A stretch of DNA of 64,000 nt from an uncultured Lachnospiraceae bacterium (GTDB lineage: Bacteria > Bacillota > Clostridia > Lachnospirales > Lachnospiraceae), in assembly GCA_910576535.1 (NCBI GenBank), contig CAJTKK010000003.1, positions 124,001 to 188,000 on the forward strand, given 5' to 3'. Of this stretch, positions 25,942 to 34,002 are shown in pieces (the first letter of the stretch is position 1; each line of letters starts with the position of its first letter). The notes beneath the pieces were generated by a model that saw only the letters and a list, made by a program, of their open reading frames with translations, ran no database searches and was not told the origin of the DNA. Position numbers and translations under genes: made by a program.

Positions 25942-25974
25942 CCACTTGATAGCAAGTGGATAAAGGCTTATAAT
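25942..25974 (+). promoter_or_regulatory. promoter with overlapping inverted repeat (beta-propeller protein gene)
   Basis: -35 TTGATA (25946-25951), 17-nt spacer, -10 TATAAT (25969-25974). A perfect repeat CCACTTG/CAAGTGG (25942-25948 and 25953-25959) overlaps the -35, so a dedicated repressor or a shared regulator with divergent pheA may bind here. Confidence 0.65.
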
Positions 25975-26011
25975 TTGATTGAAAAAATTTATTTTATGCG
26001 AGGTTAATGAA

Positions 26012-27046
26012 ATGAAAGCGAAGACAAAAACAATAATTTTCAGCATAATAGGCGGCCTTGCCCTAATTGCAGTCCTTATCCTTATGCTGTTCTCCCAAAG
26101 AGTGAAGATGAACGACGGATACGTAACCGGCAATACTGCCGGCAACCTGAACAACGGCGGCCTTTTCTGCGAATCGGACGGCGTGATTTATTTTTCCAAT
26201 CTTTATGACGACGGCTGCTTGTATTCCATGCTGCCGGATGAGACAGACATCAAAAAGTTAAGCACATCCCGCGCCACTTCCATTAATGCGGATTCCAATT
26301 ATCTGTACTATTATATGGACAGCGCAAAAAAAGGGGAAAGCTATGTGCAGCGTAACTATGGCATTTTCCGCAGCCGGTTGAACGGCAAAGACGTCCAGTG
26401 CCTGAAAAGAGGGAATGCGATTACGCTCCAGCTTTGCGGCAACTATCTTTTTTACCAGAATTTCAGCAACCAGAACACAAACGGCACAGAACTTTATAAA
26501 ATTAAAATTGATAAATCGGAAGATGTCCTTCTTGCCGATTTCCTTGTCAATCCTTCCTGTATTGTTGACGGGATGATGTATTTTAACGGTACCCAGGATA
26601 ATCACTATATTTATTCTTTAAACACGGCAAACCATTCCATTTCTGTCGTATGGACAGGGGATGTCTGGAACCCCATTTATCACGGCGGTTATTTTTACTA
26701 CATGGATGTTTCCAACAATTACCGGCTCTGCCGTTACTTCCCGGCGGAAAACAAAGTGGAAACGCTGACCAAAGACCGGGTAGATACTTTTAATATTTAC
26801 GGGGATTATATTTATTACCAGAAAAACTCCAAGACTGAGCCTGCGCTTAAACGCATGTATATTGACGGCAGCAACGCAGAAACTGTAGCGGAAGGCAATT
26901 TCTCCAATATAAATATGACTGCCAACTATGTTTATTTTACCGCCTTCGACTCCGATACCCCCATGTACAAGACCCCTACCTACGGCCCTGTCTCGGTTAC
27001 TGTTTTCGATGCGGCGGAAGCGGCGGTTGTTAAGGAAGAAGAATAA
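26012..27046 (+). CDS. membrane-anchored DUF5050-like beta-propeller protein
   Basis: About 344 residues. An N-terminal membrane anchor (TIIFSIIGGLALIAVLILMLF, about residues 6-26) is followed by an exported domain built from repeated YY/YFY-containing beta strands (for example NYLYYYMDS, GNYLFYQNF, GDYIYYQKN, ANYVYFTAF). This is the DUF5050/prolow-density-like WD-type propeller pattern common in Clostridia. Such domains are thought to bind ligands or proteins at the cell surface; no enzyme motif is visible. I chose the ATG at 26012, preceded by GAGG, over an in-frame start 11 codons upstream. Transcription is from the promoter at 25946-25974, divergent from pheA. Confidence 0.8.
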   Translation: MKAKTKTIIFSIIGGLALIAVLILMLFSQRVKMNDGYVTGNTAGNLNNGGLFCESDGVIYFSNLYDDGCLYSMLPDETDIKKLSTSRATSINADSNYLYYYMDSAKKGESYVQRNYGIFRSRLNGKDVQCLKRGNAITLQLCGNYLFYQNFSNQNTNGTELYKIKIDKSEDVLLADFLVNPSCIVDGMMYFNGTQDNHYIYSLNTANHSISVVWTGDVWNPIYHGGYFYYMDVSNNYRLCRYFPAENKVETLTKDRVDTFNIYGDYIYYQKNSKTEPALKRMYIDGSNAETVAEGNFSNINMTANYVYFTAFDSDTPMYKTPTYGPVSVTVFDAAEAAVVKEEE

Positions 27047-27093
27047 AAACCTTCTTACTGAATACAGAAGAGAAAAATGGGAAGAATATCCCT

Positions 27094-27495
27094 ATGAAAA
27101 AAATATTGCATAACTTTATTCATTGCGGCATTCTCGGCTGGTGCCTGGAAATCACATTTACCGCCCTGAATTCCTTCCGCCGGAGGGAATTTACTTTAAA
27201 CGGGAACACTTCCGTATGGATGTTCCCCATATACGGCATGGCAGCTTTCCTTGCCCCCGTCTGCCGCCTTGTAAAAAAGCAGCATTTCCTGATACGCGGT
27301 TTTCTGTACGCACTGCTTATTTTTACCGGCGAATTTATAACTGGTTCCCTTTTGATGCGCAGGGAGCTTTGCCCCTGGAATTACGGGCGTTCCAAATGGA
27401 ATATCAAAAAAGTCATCCGCCTGGACTATCTGCCCTGCTGGATTTTTGCCGGCCTGCTTTTTGAGCGTTTATTAAAGGAATCGGACGGTTCTTAA
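27094..27495 (+). CDS. CmpB-type putative ABC transporter permease-like membrane protein (short)
   Basis: Membrane protein of 133 residues resembling the 'putative ABC-transporter type IV' family (PF06541). It shares with the longer protein at 32251-33165 the N-terminal pattern of an aromatic helix followed by GWCLE and an S..RR..NG loop, then an inner segment with W(N/D)Y. It has about four membrane segments, and the C-terminal domain of the longer paralogue is missing. Start codon at 27094, 47 bp after the propeller gene, suggests one transcript. The biochemical role of this family is not established despite its name. Confidence 0.75.
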   Translation: MKKILHNFIHCGILGWCLEITFTALNSFRRREFTLNGNTSVWMFPIYGMAAFLAPVCRLVKKQHFLIRGFLYALLIFTGEFITGSLLMRRELCPWNYGRSKWNIKKVIRLDYLPCWIFAGLLFERLLKESDGS

Positions 27496-27630
27496 AAGGA
27501 ATCTGCGATTCCTTTAAGAATCTGCGATTCCTTTTAAAAAATGCGATTCCTTTTAAAAACTGCGGTTCCTTTTAAAAACTGCGGTTCCTTTTAAAAACCG
27601 GCGGTTCCTTTTAAAAACCGGCGGTAAAAA
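27487..27630. repeat. tandem array of 19-21 bp AT-rich units
   Basis: About six to seven units of the form (C)TGCGRTTCCTTTTAAAAA lie between two convergent genes, starting at the stop codon of the CmpB-like gene. The units drift from TGCGATTCC at the left through TGCGGTTCC to CGGCGGTTCC at the right. The left end also forms a hairpin AAAGGAATC-TGC-GATTCCTTT that could end transcription. Spacers are absent, so this is a direct tandem repeat produced by slippage, not a CRISPR array. Confidence 0.85.
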
Positions 27631-27647
27631 TCTCCCCTGCTGCAAAC

Positions 27648-28022
27648 TTATGCATCAGGATCCGGATCCTCCAGGCCGTCAGATCCAATGTCCAGCGTAT
27701 TCAGCGTCCTTCTCTTCCTTCTCGCTTCTTCCGATGCCTTTAATATGTAGTCCTTAATCTCCTTTGCATTCTTAATCCGCTCCAGCGTCAGTTTCGGGTG
27801 CGTCGTATCGCCAGTAAAGCAGACCACCGTGCCAAGCCCAAAAATTCTCTCTGCCAGAGAGATCTGAAGCTCTACATCCTGGATCTTATACATATAACAA
27901 TTATTTTCATAAGTTTTCAAAAGCCCGCTGTTGATGACCACATCATCTTCCCTTACGGTATACTTTGTAAATGTCCATGGCAACCCGAAAAACAGAAGCC
28001 TTTTCCTTTCCACATATTCCAT
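27648..28022 (-). CDS. bacterial PH-domain protein
   Basis: Protein of 124 residues that appears to be a single YdbS/YvbH-like bacterial pleckstrin-homology domain: ERKRLLFFGLPWTFTKYTVRE at the start, a strand-rich middle (VVINSGLLKTYENNCYMYKIQDVELQ) and a C-terminal helix with RIKNAKEIKDYI. Residues 105-124 form a charged tail. There is no signal peptide or membrane helix. Such domains sit in envelope or signalling contexts in Firmicutes, with ligands unknown. It lies 81 bp downstream of the RNase H gene on the same strand and ends in the tandem repeat array. Confidence 0.8.
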   Translation of the reverse strand: MEYVERKRLLFFGLPWTFTKYTVREDDVVINSGLLKTYENNCYMYKIQDVELQISLAERIFGLGTVVCFTGDTTHPKLTLERIKNAKEIKDYILKASEEARRKRRTLNTLDIGSDGLEDPDPDA

Positions 28023-28103
28023 TTGAATCCTCCTTTTGCATTCCTGCTGTTTTTTCCATCCGCAAAACCGGTTCTTCCGTCAAATATCTTGCGGGACATT
28101 GCC

Positions 28104-28787
28104 TCAGCGTAAAGCGCCGCAATCATTGACGCGTTCTTTTTGAATCCTGGGAATCCCGTTCCCGTTTATAAGAGCCGATTTTGCAAGCTCATCCGCCATA
28201 TCATTGTACTTATTGTTCGTATGGGCGGCAATTTTAAAAAAAGAAAGCTGAATGGATTTTTTCCATTCATTCATCGCTGCCGCGTATTTCTGCGCCAGTT
28301 CATTCTTTGCCTTCCACTCCCCTTGTACCCACTTTTCAATCCCCGCATAATCATACCTAAGTTCAATCTCTCTATATCCATTCACCATTGCCCATTTCAC
28401 AGCATACATAGCTCCAAGCATTTCCCCGGCTACGTTACGGACCGCCAAAGAGTCCGGGTTATCCCCATTCCCCGACTTCTTTATAATCTCCCCCGAAGGC
28501 AGCAGCAAAATACAGCCGAACGAATATTTTTTCAATTGATCTTCATAGCTTCCGTCAACATAAGCAATTACCTTTGCCGGATGCAAGACAAAGCTTTCCT
28601 CCTTTACGTCTGCGGCTCCCTGCCCGGTATCCGCCCCTTTCATATACTGTTCCGCTTCTTCCTTGGTCAGAAAGCTCTTATACTCCGCATTGCTGTATCC
28701 TTGGATTACGGACTGGCACTGCGTCCAGCTTTCAAATATCCCTGTCTGCCGCCCCTTCCTGACTGCGTAAAATTTCTTCTTTGCCAT
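28104..28787 (-). CDS. ribonuclease H1 with N-terminal viroplasmin-type domain
   Basis: About 227 residues. An N-terminal hybrid-binding (caulimovirus viroplasmin-like) domain, MAKKKFYAVRKGRQTGIF, is followed by an RNase H1 catalytic domain. Catalytic acids can be placed in VDGSY, NVAGEMLGA, RYDYAGIEKW and NDMADELAK. The enzyme degrades the RNA strand of RNA:DNA hybrids in the cytoplasm. The ATG at 28787 is chosen since it begins the conserved domain; the in-frame start eight codons upstream gives an atypical extension. It is the first gene of a short leftward unit with the PH-domain gene. Confidence 0.93.
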   Translation of the reverse strand: MAKKKFYAVRKGRQTGIFESWTQCQSVIQGYSNAEYKSFLTKEEAEQYMKGADTGQGAADVKEESFVLHPAKVIAYVDGSYEDQLKKYSFGCILLLPSGEIIKKSGNGDNPDSLAVRNVAGEMLGAMYAVKWAMVNGYREIELRYDYAGIEKWVQGEWKAKNELAQKYAAAMNEWKKSIQLSFFKIAAHTNNKYNDMADELAKSALINGNGIPRIQKERVNDCGALR

Positions 28788-29120
28788 CCAGCCTCCTTCA
28801 TGGAAGGACATACCATATATCCTTCCCTTTCCTGGGAATATCAGATGTAACTCATATCAATTTTATTCTACAACATCCTCTTTCAAAAAACAAATGCTTT
28901 TATTTGCGCGGCAGAGTCATCAAGACTGATGATAGCGCCCGGCACAAAGAGCTGTGCTAAAATAAGCTGTCCGGCTGATTTTTCATATGAATCCCTTTTT
29001 TCAAGTTGAAAGCATCTCCCCGTTATGTTATCATAAAGAAAACATGTACAAAAGTCACGGTCAGACACATATTTACGGCAGAAGCGCCATAGGATAACAA
29101 CAGCTCAAAGGAGGTAAATA
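28788..29120. other. divergent intergenic region, RNase H / nitroreductase
   Basis: 333 bp without a convincing gene. It contains the nitroreductase promoter (29006-29034), a TCATCA/TGATGA hairpin near 28917-28932 flanked by imperfect GCGC/CGGC pairs, and AAAGGAGGT just before the nitroreductase start. A 61-codon minus-strand frame at 28883-29068 lacks an RBS and family features. Confidence 0.5.
29006..29034 (+). promoter_or_regulatory. promoter of the nitroreductase gene
   Basis: -35 TTGAAA (29006-29011), 17-nt spacer, -10 TATCAT (29029-29034), about 87 bp upstream of the start codon. Confidence 0.6.
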
Positions 29121-29660
29121 ATGACAGCAAAAGAATGTATCAAAGGACGTAGAAGCATCCGCAAATTTACGCAGCAGCCGATCAGCCATTCCCTGCTTGC
29201 GGAAATCATTGAAACGGCATCTTATTCCCCTAGCTGGAAGAATACTCAGATCACACGTTATATCGCAGTGGAAGGCGAATTAAAAGATAAAATCGCGGAT
29301 GAATGCACTTGCGCATTCCCTAACAATGGGGCAATTATCAAAGGCGCTCCCATGTTGATCGTTGTCACTGCCGTTAAAAACAGGTGCGGCTATGAAAGGG
29401 ACGGCTCTTTTACTACAAGAAGAGGGGATTCCTGGCAAATGTTTGACGCCGGCATTGCATCCCAGTCATTTTGCCTCGCCGCTTATGAGCAAGGCATCGG
29501 CAGCGTAATCGAAGGTATTTTTGACGACGAAAAAGCCGGAAAACTCCTGGGAGTGCCCGAGGACAGAGAAGTAGTTGCCCTCATTCCCATTGGCTACCCT
29601 GCAGAAGAACCGGCTGCGCCAAAGCGCAAACCGGTAGAAGACTTATTATCTTATCAGTAA
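29121..29660 (+). CDS. nitroreductase-family FMN oxidoreductase
   Basis: NAD(P)H-dependent flavoprotein of 179 residues. The N-terminal GRRSIRKFTQQPIS (9-22) is the FMN phosphate-binding signature of the nitroreductase fold, followed by SPSWKNTQ near 43-50, and FDAGIASQSFCLAAYEQGIGSVIEG (110-134) is the dimer/FMN segment. The family reduces nitroaromatics, quinones or flavins; the physiological substrate is unknown. AAAGGAGG lies seven bases before the ATG. It has its own promoter and is followed by a hairpin terminator, so it is probably monocistronic. Confidence 0.92.
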   Translation: MTAKECIKGRRSIRKFTQQPISHSLLAEIIETASYSPSWKNTQITRYIAVEGELKDKIADECTCAFPNNGAIIKGAPMLIVVTAVKNRCGYERDGSFTTRRGDSWQMFDAGIASQSFCLAAYEQGIGSVIEGIFDDEKAGKLLGVPEDREVVALIPIGYPAEEPAAPKRKPVEDLLSYQ

Positions 29661-29675
29661 ACGGAAAACCAGATA

Positions 29676-29713
29676 CAAATCGGAGAGAAGCCCTTTCTCT
29701 TCGATTTTGTTAC
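29676..29713 (+). terminator. hairpin terminator between nitroreductase and pyrB
   Basis: CAAATCGGAGAGAA (29676-29689) pairs imperfectly with TTTCTCTTCGATTTTG (29694-29709), followed by a T-rich tract. It probably ends the nitroreductase transcript; because it lies in the pyrB leader, attenuation of pyrBI is a second possibility. Confidence 0.6.
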
Positions 29714-29746
29714 GATAACCTGTTATAAAAGAAAGGAATACTCTTC

Positions 29747-30658
29747 ATGAGACATTTAATGAGCCCACTTGATTTTACCGTGGAAGAACTGGATAAGCTT
29801 TTCGATCTTGCCAACGACATCGAAAAAAATATGGAAAAGTATGAAAAAAGCTGCGAAGGCAAAAAACTTGCCACCTGTTTTTATGAACCCAGCACAAGGA
29901 CAAGGCTCAGTTTTGAATCCGCTATGTTGAATTTAGGCGGCCATGTAATCGGTTTCTCCGATGCCGGCTCCTCTTCTGCCGCTAAAGGCGAAAGCGTATC
30001 CGATACCATCCGGGTCATTTCCTGCTTTGCGGATATATGCGCCATGCGCCATCCCAAAGAAGGCGCCCCTATGGTAGCGGCAGAAAAATCCTCTATCCCT
30101 GTCATCAATGCCGGGGACGGCGGACACCAGCACCCTACCCAGACTTTGACGGACCTGCTGACCATCCGTTCCCTCAAAGGATCCCTCGGCCACTTTACCA
30201 TCGGCCTTTGCGGGGATTTAAAATTCGGACGGACTGTACACTCCCTGATTCATGCCCTCGTCCGTTACCCGGATGTGCATTTTATCTTCATTTCTCCCCA
30301 GGAACTGAGAGTTCCTGATTACATTATTGAAATGCTAAAAGAAAAGGGCATCCCTTATGAAGAGGTCATCCGTCTGGAGGAAATCATGCCCCGCCTGGAT
30401 TTCCTCTATATGACAAGAGTGCAGAAAGAACGCTTTTTCAATGAAGAGGACTATGTACGCCTAAAAGACTTTTACATACTGAATAAGGACAAAATGGCGC
30501 TGGCAAAAAAAGATATGCTTGTCCTTCATCCCCTGCCCCGGGTAAACGAAATTTCCGTGGAAGTGGACGATGACCCAAGAGCCGCTTATTTCAAACAGGT
30601 GCAATACGGCGTCTACGTCCGGATGGCCCTGATCCTCACCTTGCTGGAATATGTATAA
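29747..30658 (+). CDS. pyrB: aspartate carbamoyltransferase catalytic subunit
   Basis: Catalytic chain of ATCase, 303 residues, which condenses carbamoyl phosphate and aspartate in pyrimidine biosynthesis. The carbamoyl-phosphate motif FYEPSTRTRLSFE is at residues 44-56, DGGHQHPTQTLTDL near 124-137 and HPLPRVNEI near 263-271 (Pro-Leu substrate contacts). AAAGGAATAC precedes the start. The regulatory chain gene follows after 91 bp, indicating the class B-type PyrB6/PyrI6 holoenzyme with allosteric CTP/ATP control. Confidence 0.97.
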   Translation: MRHLMSPLDFTVEELDKLFDLANDIEKNMEKYEKSCEGKKLATCFYEPSTRTRLSFESAMLNLGGHVIGFSDAGSSSAAKGESVSDTIRVISCFADICAMRHPKEGAPMVAAEKSSIPVINAGDGGHQHPTQTLTDLLTIRSLKGSLGHFTIGLCGDLKFGRTVHSLIHALVRYPDVHFIFISPQELRVPDYIIEMLKEKGIPYEEVIRLEEIMPRLDFLYMTRVQKERFFNEEDYVRLKDFYILNKDKMALAKKDMLVLHPLPRVNEISVEVDDDPRAAYFKQVQYGVYVRMALILTLLEYV

Positions 30659-30749
30659 AACGATACGCAGGCAGCATCCATCATACGGCTTTTCCTGTCC
30701 CGGATCTCGTCGCGGAATGGGAATCCGACAAAGGAGGTATACTTATACT

Positions 30750-31181
30750 ATGTTAAATGTAGGAAAAATTGAAGAAGGTTTCGTTTTGGATCATATCGAA
30801 GCCGGCAAAAGCCTTTCCATCTATCATCATCTGCAGCTTGACAAATTAGACTGTCCGGTTGCTATCATAAAAAACGCCAGGAGCAATAAAAAAGGAAAAA
30901 AAGACATCCTCAAAGTAGAATGCGCTATCGACACCCTTGATTTGGATGTCCTGGCATTTATTGACCATAATATCACAGTCAATGTGATTAAGGACGGGGA
31001 AATCGTAGATAAAAAAGAACTGACTCTCCCAAAAGAAATCCGCAATATCATTCAATGCAAAAATCCCCGGTGCATTACCTCCATCGAACAGGAACTGCCT
31101 CATATTTTTGTTCTTTCCGATGAAAAAAAAGAAATCTACCGCTGCAAATACTGCGAGGAAAAATACGGCAAAAGACGGTAA
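30750..31181 (+). CDS. pyrI: aspartate carbamoyltransferase regulatory subunit
   Basis: Regulatory chain of ATCase, 143 residues from the ATG at 30750, which has AAAGGAGGT ten bases upstream; an upstream in-frame start is rejected. The nucleotide-binding domain opens with VGKIEEGFVLDHIEAGKS (3-20). The C-terminal zinc domain shows the expected Cys4 set, CKNPRC and CKYC (near 106-111 and 134-137), which holds the contact with PyrB. Length is normal (about 140-155). Confidence 0.96.
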   Translation: MLNVGKIEEGFVLDHIEAGKSLSIYHHLQLDKLDCPVAIIKNARSNKKGKKDILKVECAIDTLDLDVLAFIDHNITVNVIKDGEIVDKKELTLPKEIRNIIQCKNPRCITSIEQELPHIFVLSDEKKEIYRCKYCEEKYGKRR

Positions 31182-31268
31182 AGCCGTTCAGCGCCAGAAC
31201 CGGCTTGTTAGTTTTAAACAGTCACTTGCTCCTTACCCGCAGAATTCAAAACAGAAAGAAGGTATAAT

Positions 31269-32141
31269 TTGAAACTGGATATGCACTGCCATACAAAGGA
31301 AGGATCCTTAGACGGCAAAATCACGCTTTATGAAACAATCTTAGCATTACGTGAAAAGGGTTATCAGGGAATGCTGATTACCGACCACAATTCTTATAAG
31401 GCATACCGCTTCTATGAGAAAAATATGAAAAACCAATATAAAGAACTGGAAGGCTTTACCGTATTAAAAGGTGTGGAATACGATACGATTGACGCCGGGC
31501 ATATTATTGTTATTATGCCCACCGGGGTAAAGCTGCCCCTTTTGGAACTCCGGGGTCTTCCTGTCAATCTCCTAATCGACATTGTGCATCATTTCGGCGG
31601 CATTTTAGGACCCGCACACCCCTGCGGCGAAAAATATTTAAGCCTGATGAATACCCGGCGGGGCAAAAAAACGCGCAATTTAATCGCGCGATTTGATTTT
31701 ATTGAGACCTATAATGCCTGTGAACCGCCTGAATCGAATCAAGCTGCCGCAGATCTGGCAAAACGTTTCGGCAAACCAGGGATAGGGGGGAGCGATTCCC
31801 ACAAAGAGCTTTGCGCCGGCATGGGATATACCATAATAGACGCGGATATAAAAAATGAAACCGATCTCATCCATGCCCTCCGTTCCGAAACAGCAACCTC
31901 CTCCGGCGGGGAACGGTATATGTTCACGACCAAACAGCGGATCGGGCGGATCAACGATGTTCTGGTCTACTCTTTCTGGTTTTATAACAAATTCCTGGCG
32001 CTTTACAAGCGCCACAAACGCCAGGTAGAGCTTAAAGAAAACAATCTATACGGATACCTTTCCGCACGCCGGCATTTCTTCCGGAAAAAACAGACGTTCC
32101 GGTCTGACGCGTCTTCCTATTTCCATCAGAAAGGCGCTTAA
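31269..32141 (+). CDS. PHP-domain metal-dependent phosphoesterase-like protein
   Basis: Protein of 290 residues with PHP-family metal ligands: DMHCHTKEGS near 4-13 (HxH), ITDHNSY near 38-44, GVEYDT near 72-77, AHPCGEKY near 117-124 and GGSDSHKE near 173-180. PHP phosphoesterases hydrolyse nucleotide or histidinol phosphates; the target is unknown. Translation begins at a TTG (31269), with AAGAAGG about seven bases upstream, because it keeps the first strand leading into HCH; the first ATG lies within the metal motif. The last 60 residues are basic. It may be cotranscribed with pyrBI (87-bp gap) and ends at a bidirectional terminator. Confidence 0.85.
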   Translation: MKLDMHCHTKEGSLDGKITLYETILALREKGYQGMLITDHNSYKAYRFYEKNMKNQYKELEGFTVLKGVEYDTIDAGHIIVIMPTGVKLPLLELRGLPVNLLIDIVHHFGGILGPAHPCGEKYLSLMNTRRGKKTRNLIARFDFIETYNACEPPESNQAAADLAKRFGKPGIGGSDSHKELCAGMGYTIIDADIKNETDLIHALRSETATSSGGERYMFTTKQRIGRINDVLVYSFWFYNKFLALYKRHKRQVELKENNLYGYLSARRHFFRKKQTFRSDASSYFHQKGA

Positions 32142-32191
32142 GCCGCGCTTCCGGTTTCTGTGAATTATATGCCCTAAACAGTAAAAAACAC

Positions 32192-32247
32192 CCCCGCAAG
32201 GAATCCCATGCCGGTAAGCATGGATCCTGCGGGGCATTGTATTTTTG
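32192..32247. terminator. bidirectional intrinsic terminator
   Basis: Arms CCCCGCAAGGAATCCCATGC (32192-32211) and GCATGGATCCTGCGGGG (32218-32234) form a long stem with small bulges. A T-rich tract follows on the plus strand (ATTTTTG) and an A-rich tract precedes it (GTAAAAAAC), so it can end both the PHP transcript and the CobW/S4/CmpB transcript. Confidence 0.88.
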
Positions 32248-32250
32248 CCG

Positions 32251-33165
32251 TTATTTTCCTAATCTTTCGTCCACTGTTTCCTTCAGTTCCTGAAGCGTAT
32301 CTTTAAAATGCCTGGATACCATTGTGGGGTTTCCTTTGATCATCTGCCGCTTATAGAAGTCTTTCAACGTCCTAAGCTGTGTTCTGTTTTCCACGCTCAT
32401 CCGGTACTTCATACGCAGTTCCTGAATCTCTTCTTTTATATTATCAGGATATACGGAGACTTCGCTTTGTATTTTCACCTTCAGGCTTCCAAGCCGTTCC
32501 TCAATATCCGCAATCAGTTCATCTGCCCGCTGGCTGCGCTCCTGCCTCCTGATTTCCCGTTCCTCATTGGACACGGCAATAATCACATCCAAACGCTTCT
32601 GCACCCGCTCCAGCTCTTCTTTTGCCGCTTCCATTTTCATAAGGATATCCCGCAAGTCGATAGCTGTCTTGAAAGACAATGTAAAATCCGCCACGATATA
32701 TACTGTCAGCGCATACGTCGCCGCCGAAAGAACGCCGCTTGGAATGGCAAGCACAAACTGCTCCACCGGCCTGTGAACCACCCGTGTCATAAGAATGGTC
32801 AGACCGCCCCATGCTAATGTGGAACTTAAGCAGATATGACCCTGGAAATTAAATTTCTGGTTAGAATAATCCCAGTATCTTACCTTGAACAGGGCTTCCA
32901 TCCCAACGCCCGTTACATATTCCAGCGCCGTAGCCCCGATGCATCCCGCAATATAAGTAAGCGCAAGATTATGCTGAAAGGGCATGGATACTACCAGCAT
33001 CATAATGGCGCCGCTGCCATATAAAGGCAGAAACGGCCCCCGCATAAACCCTCTGTTCACCAGATGCCTGCTTTTGAGCGAAACATAAGAAGATTCAAAG
33101 CACCATCCAAATAAGCAGTAAAAATAAAAGAAAAACAGCCATTGCACCATTGTATACGAATACAT
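32251..33165 (-). CDS. CmpB-type putative ABC transporter permease-like membrane protein (long)
   Basis: About 304 residues of the PF06541 family, from the ATG at 33165 with GGAGG six bases upstream. Residues 1-170 hold five or six membrane segments with YCLFGWCFES near 14-23 and NRGFMRGPFLPLYGSG near 35-50, both family hallmarks, plus YWDYSNQKFNFQGHICL near 103-119. Residues 185-300 form a charged helical, probably coiled-coil, cytoplasmic domain with several Arg/Glu-rich helices. The annotation as an ABC permease is historical and no ATPase is nearby. It is the last gene of the CobW/S4 operon (20 bp downstream of the S4 gene). Confidence 0.83.
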   Translation of the reverse strand: MYSYTMVQWLFFFYFYCLFGWCFESSYVSLKSRHLVNRGFMRGPFLPLYGSGAIMMLVVSMPFQHNLALTYIAGCIGATALEYVTGVGMEALFKVRYWDYSNQKFNFQGHICLSSTLAWGGLTILMTRVVHRPVEQFVLAIPSGVLSAATYALTVYIVADFTLSFKTAIDLRDILMKMEAAKEELERVQKRLDVIIAVSNEEREIRRQERSQRADELIADIEERLGSLKVKIQSEVSVYPDNIKEEIQELRMKYRMSVENRTQLRTLKDFYKRQMIKGNPTMVSRHFKDTLQELKETVDERLGK

Positions 33166-33185
33166 AACCTTCCTCCTTCGCCCAC

Positions 33186-33956
33186 TTACCGGTATATCCC
33201 TGCTGAGACACTCCATTTCCCCTTCTTTGTCTCATGATCTGCGCCGTAATATAAGAAACGGCCATATCCGCGGACCGAAACCATATCCCCCTTTTTCATC
33301 CCATAGCTGCTATTTTCATTCAGCCTGCCGTTAATATATACCTTTCTTCCTTTCAGCAGATCCAAGCTCTGGCTTCTTGATAAGCGGTATATTTTGGCAA
33401 TCAGCCCGTCCACCCTCTCGGAAGCCACAGTAAAGCATATCATTTCCGGCTCTTTTACCGGAAGTTCCTTCCCTGCATCCGCTAAAACACAGGCTACATC
33501 TGTATGCTTTACCTTATTTAAGTTTTCCATCAGATATGGGGCAATCTTTTCCGTACAAAACAGATAGGCAGACTTCCCTTCCACAAAGATATCCCCTATT
33601 GCCGCCCTGTCTATGCCAAGGTTCATCAATGCGCCAAGATAATCCCTATGGTTCAGGTCATCCGCAAACTTCTCCATCAATGGCTTTACCGCCAGGCAGG
33701 CTATCGGGAACGGCTCCTCATAACCAAGGGTTTTTGGGCTGCCGAACTGGATCATCTGCCTCTCACAGCCCTCCCGGCCGCCGGATAGCCTATAGCCTGA
33801 TGCTTTTTCCTCCGAAGGCATACCATAAAAAACATCCTGTTCCGCCATACTTAAAAACCCGGTATAGGTGTAAATATTATGTGTATACGATTTTCCTGAA
33901 AGCTCTGCCAAACGCTTCCTTAACTGCTGTAATTCCTTTTCGCTTTCCGCCGCCAT
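33186..33956 (-). CDS. YlmH-type S4 RNA-binding protein
   Basis: About 256 residues from the ATG at 33956 (GAGG seven bases upstream; the in-frame start at 33977 lacks an RBS). A central alpha/beta domain with IGDIFVEG near 125-132 is followed by a C-terminal S4 domain (SRSQSLDLLKGRKVYINGR near 190-208, KGDMVSVRGYGRF near 218-230). YlmH-like proteins bind the ribosome or peptidyl-tRNA and are linked to ribosome rescue and division-gene clusters. Here it sits instead between a CobW-type GTPase and the CmpB-like gene; whether that is functional is unknown. Confidence 0.88.
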   Translation of the reverse strand: MAAESEKELQQLRKRLAELSGKSYTHNIYTYTGFLSMAEQDVFYGMPSEEKASGYRLSGGREGCERQMIQFGSPKTLGYEEPFPIACLAVKPLMEKFADDLNHRDYLGALMNLGIDRAAIGDIFVEGKSAYLFCTEKIAPYLMENLNKVKHTDVACVLADAGKELPVKEPEMICFTVASERVDGLIAKIYRLSRSQSLDLLKGRKVYINGRLNENSSYGMKKGDMVSVRGYGRFLYYGADHETKKGKWSVSAGIYR

Positions 33957-34002
33957 ATTTTTTCCTCTTTTTATCATCTGAAAATTTCCGGTATCTTAAG
34001 CT

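Noticed and set aside
27487..27630. CRISPR array
   Set aside because: The repeats abut each other without unique spacers and drift gradually in sequence, and no cas genes are present.
28883..29068. 61-codon minus-strand frame upstream of the nitroreductase
   Set aside because: It overlaps the nitroreductase promoter and lacks an RBS and recognisable sequence.
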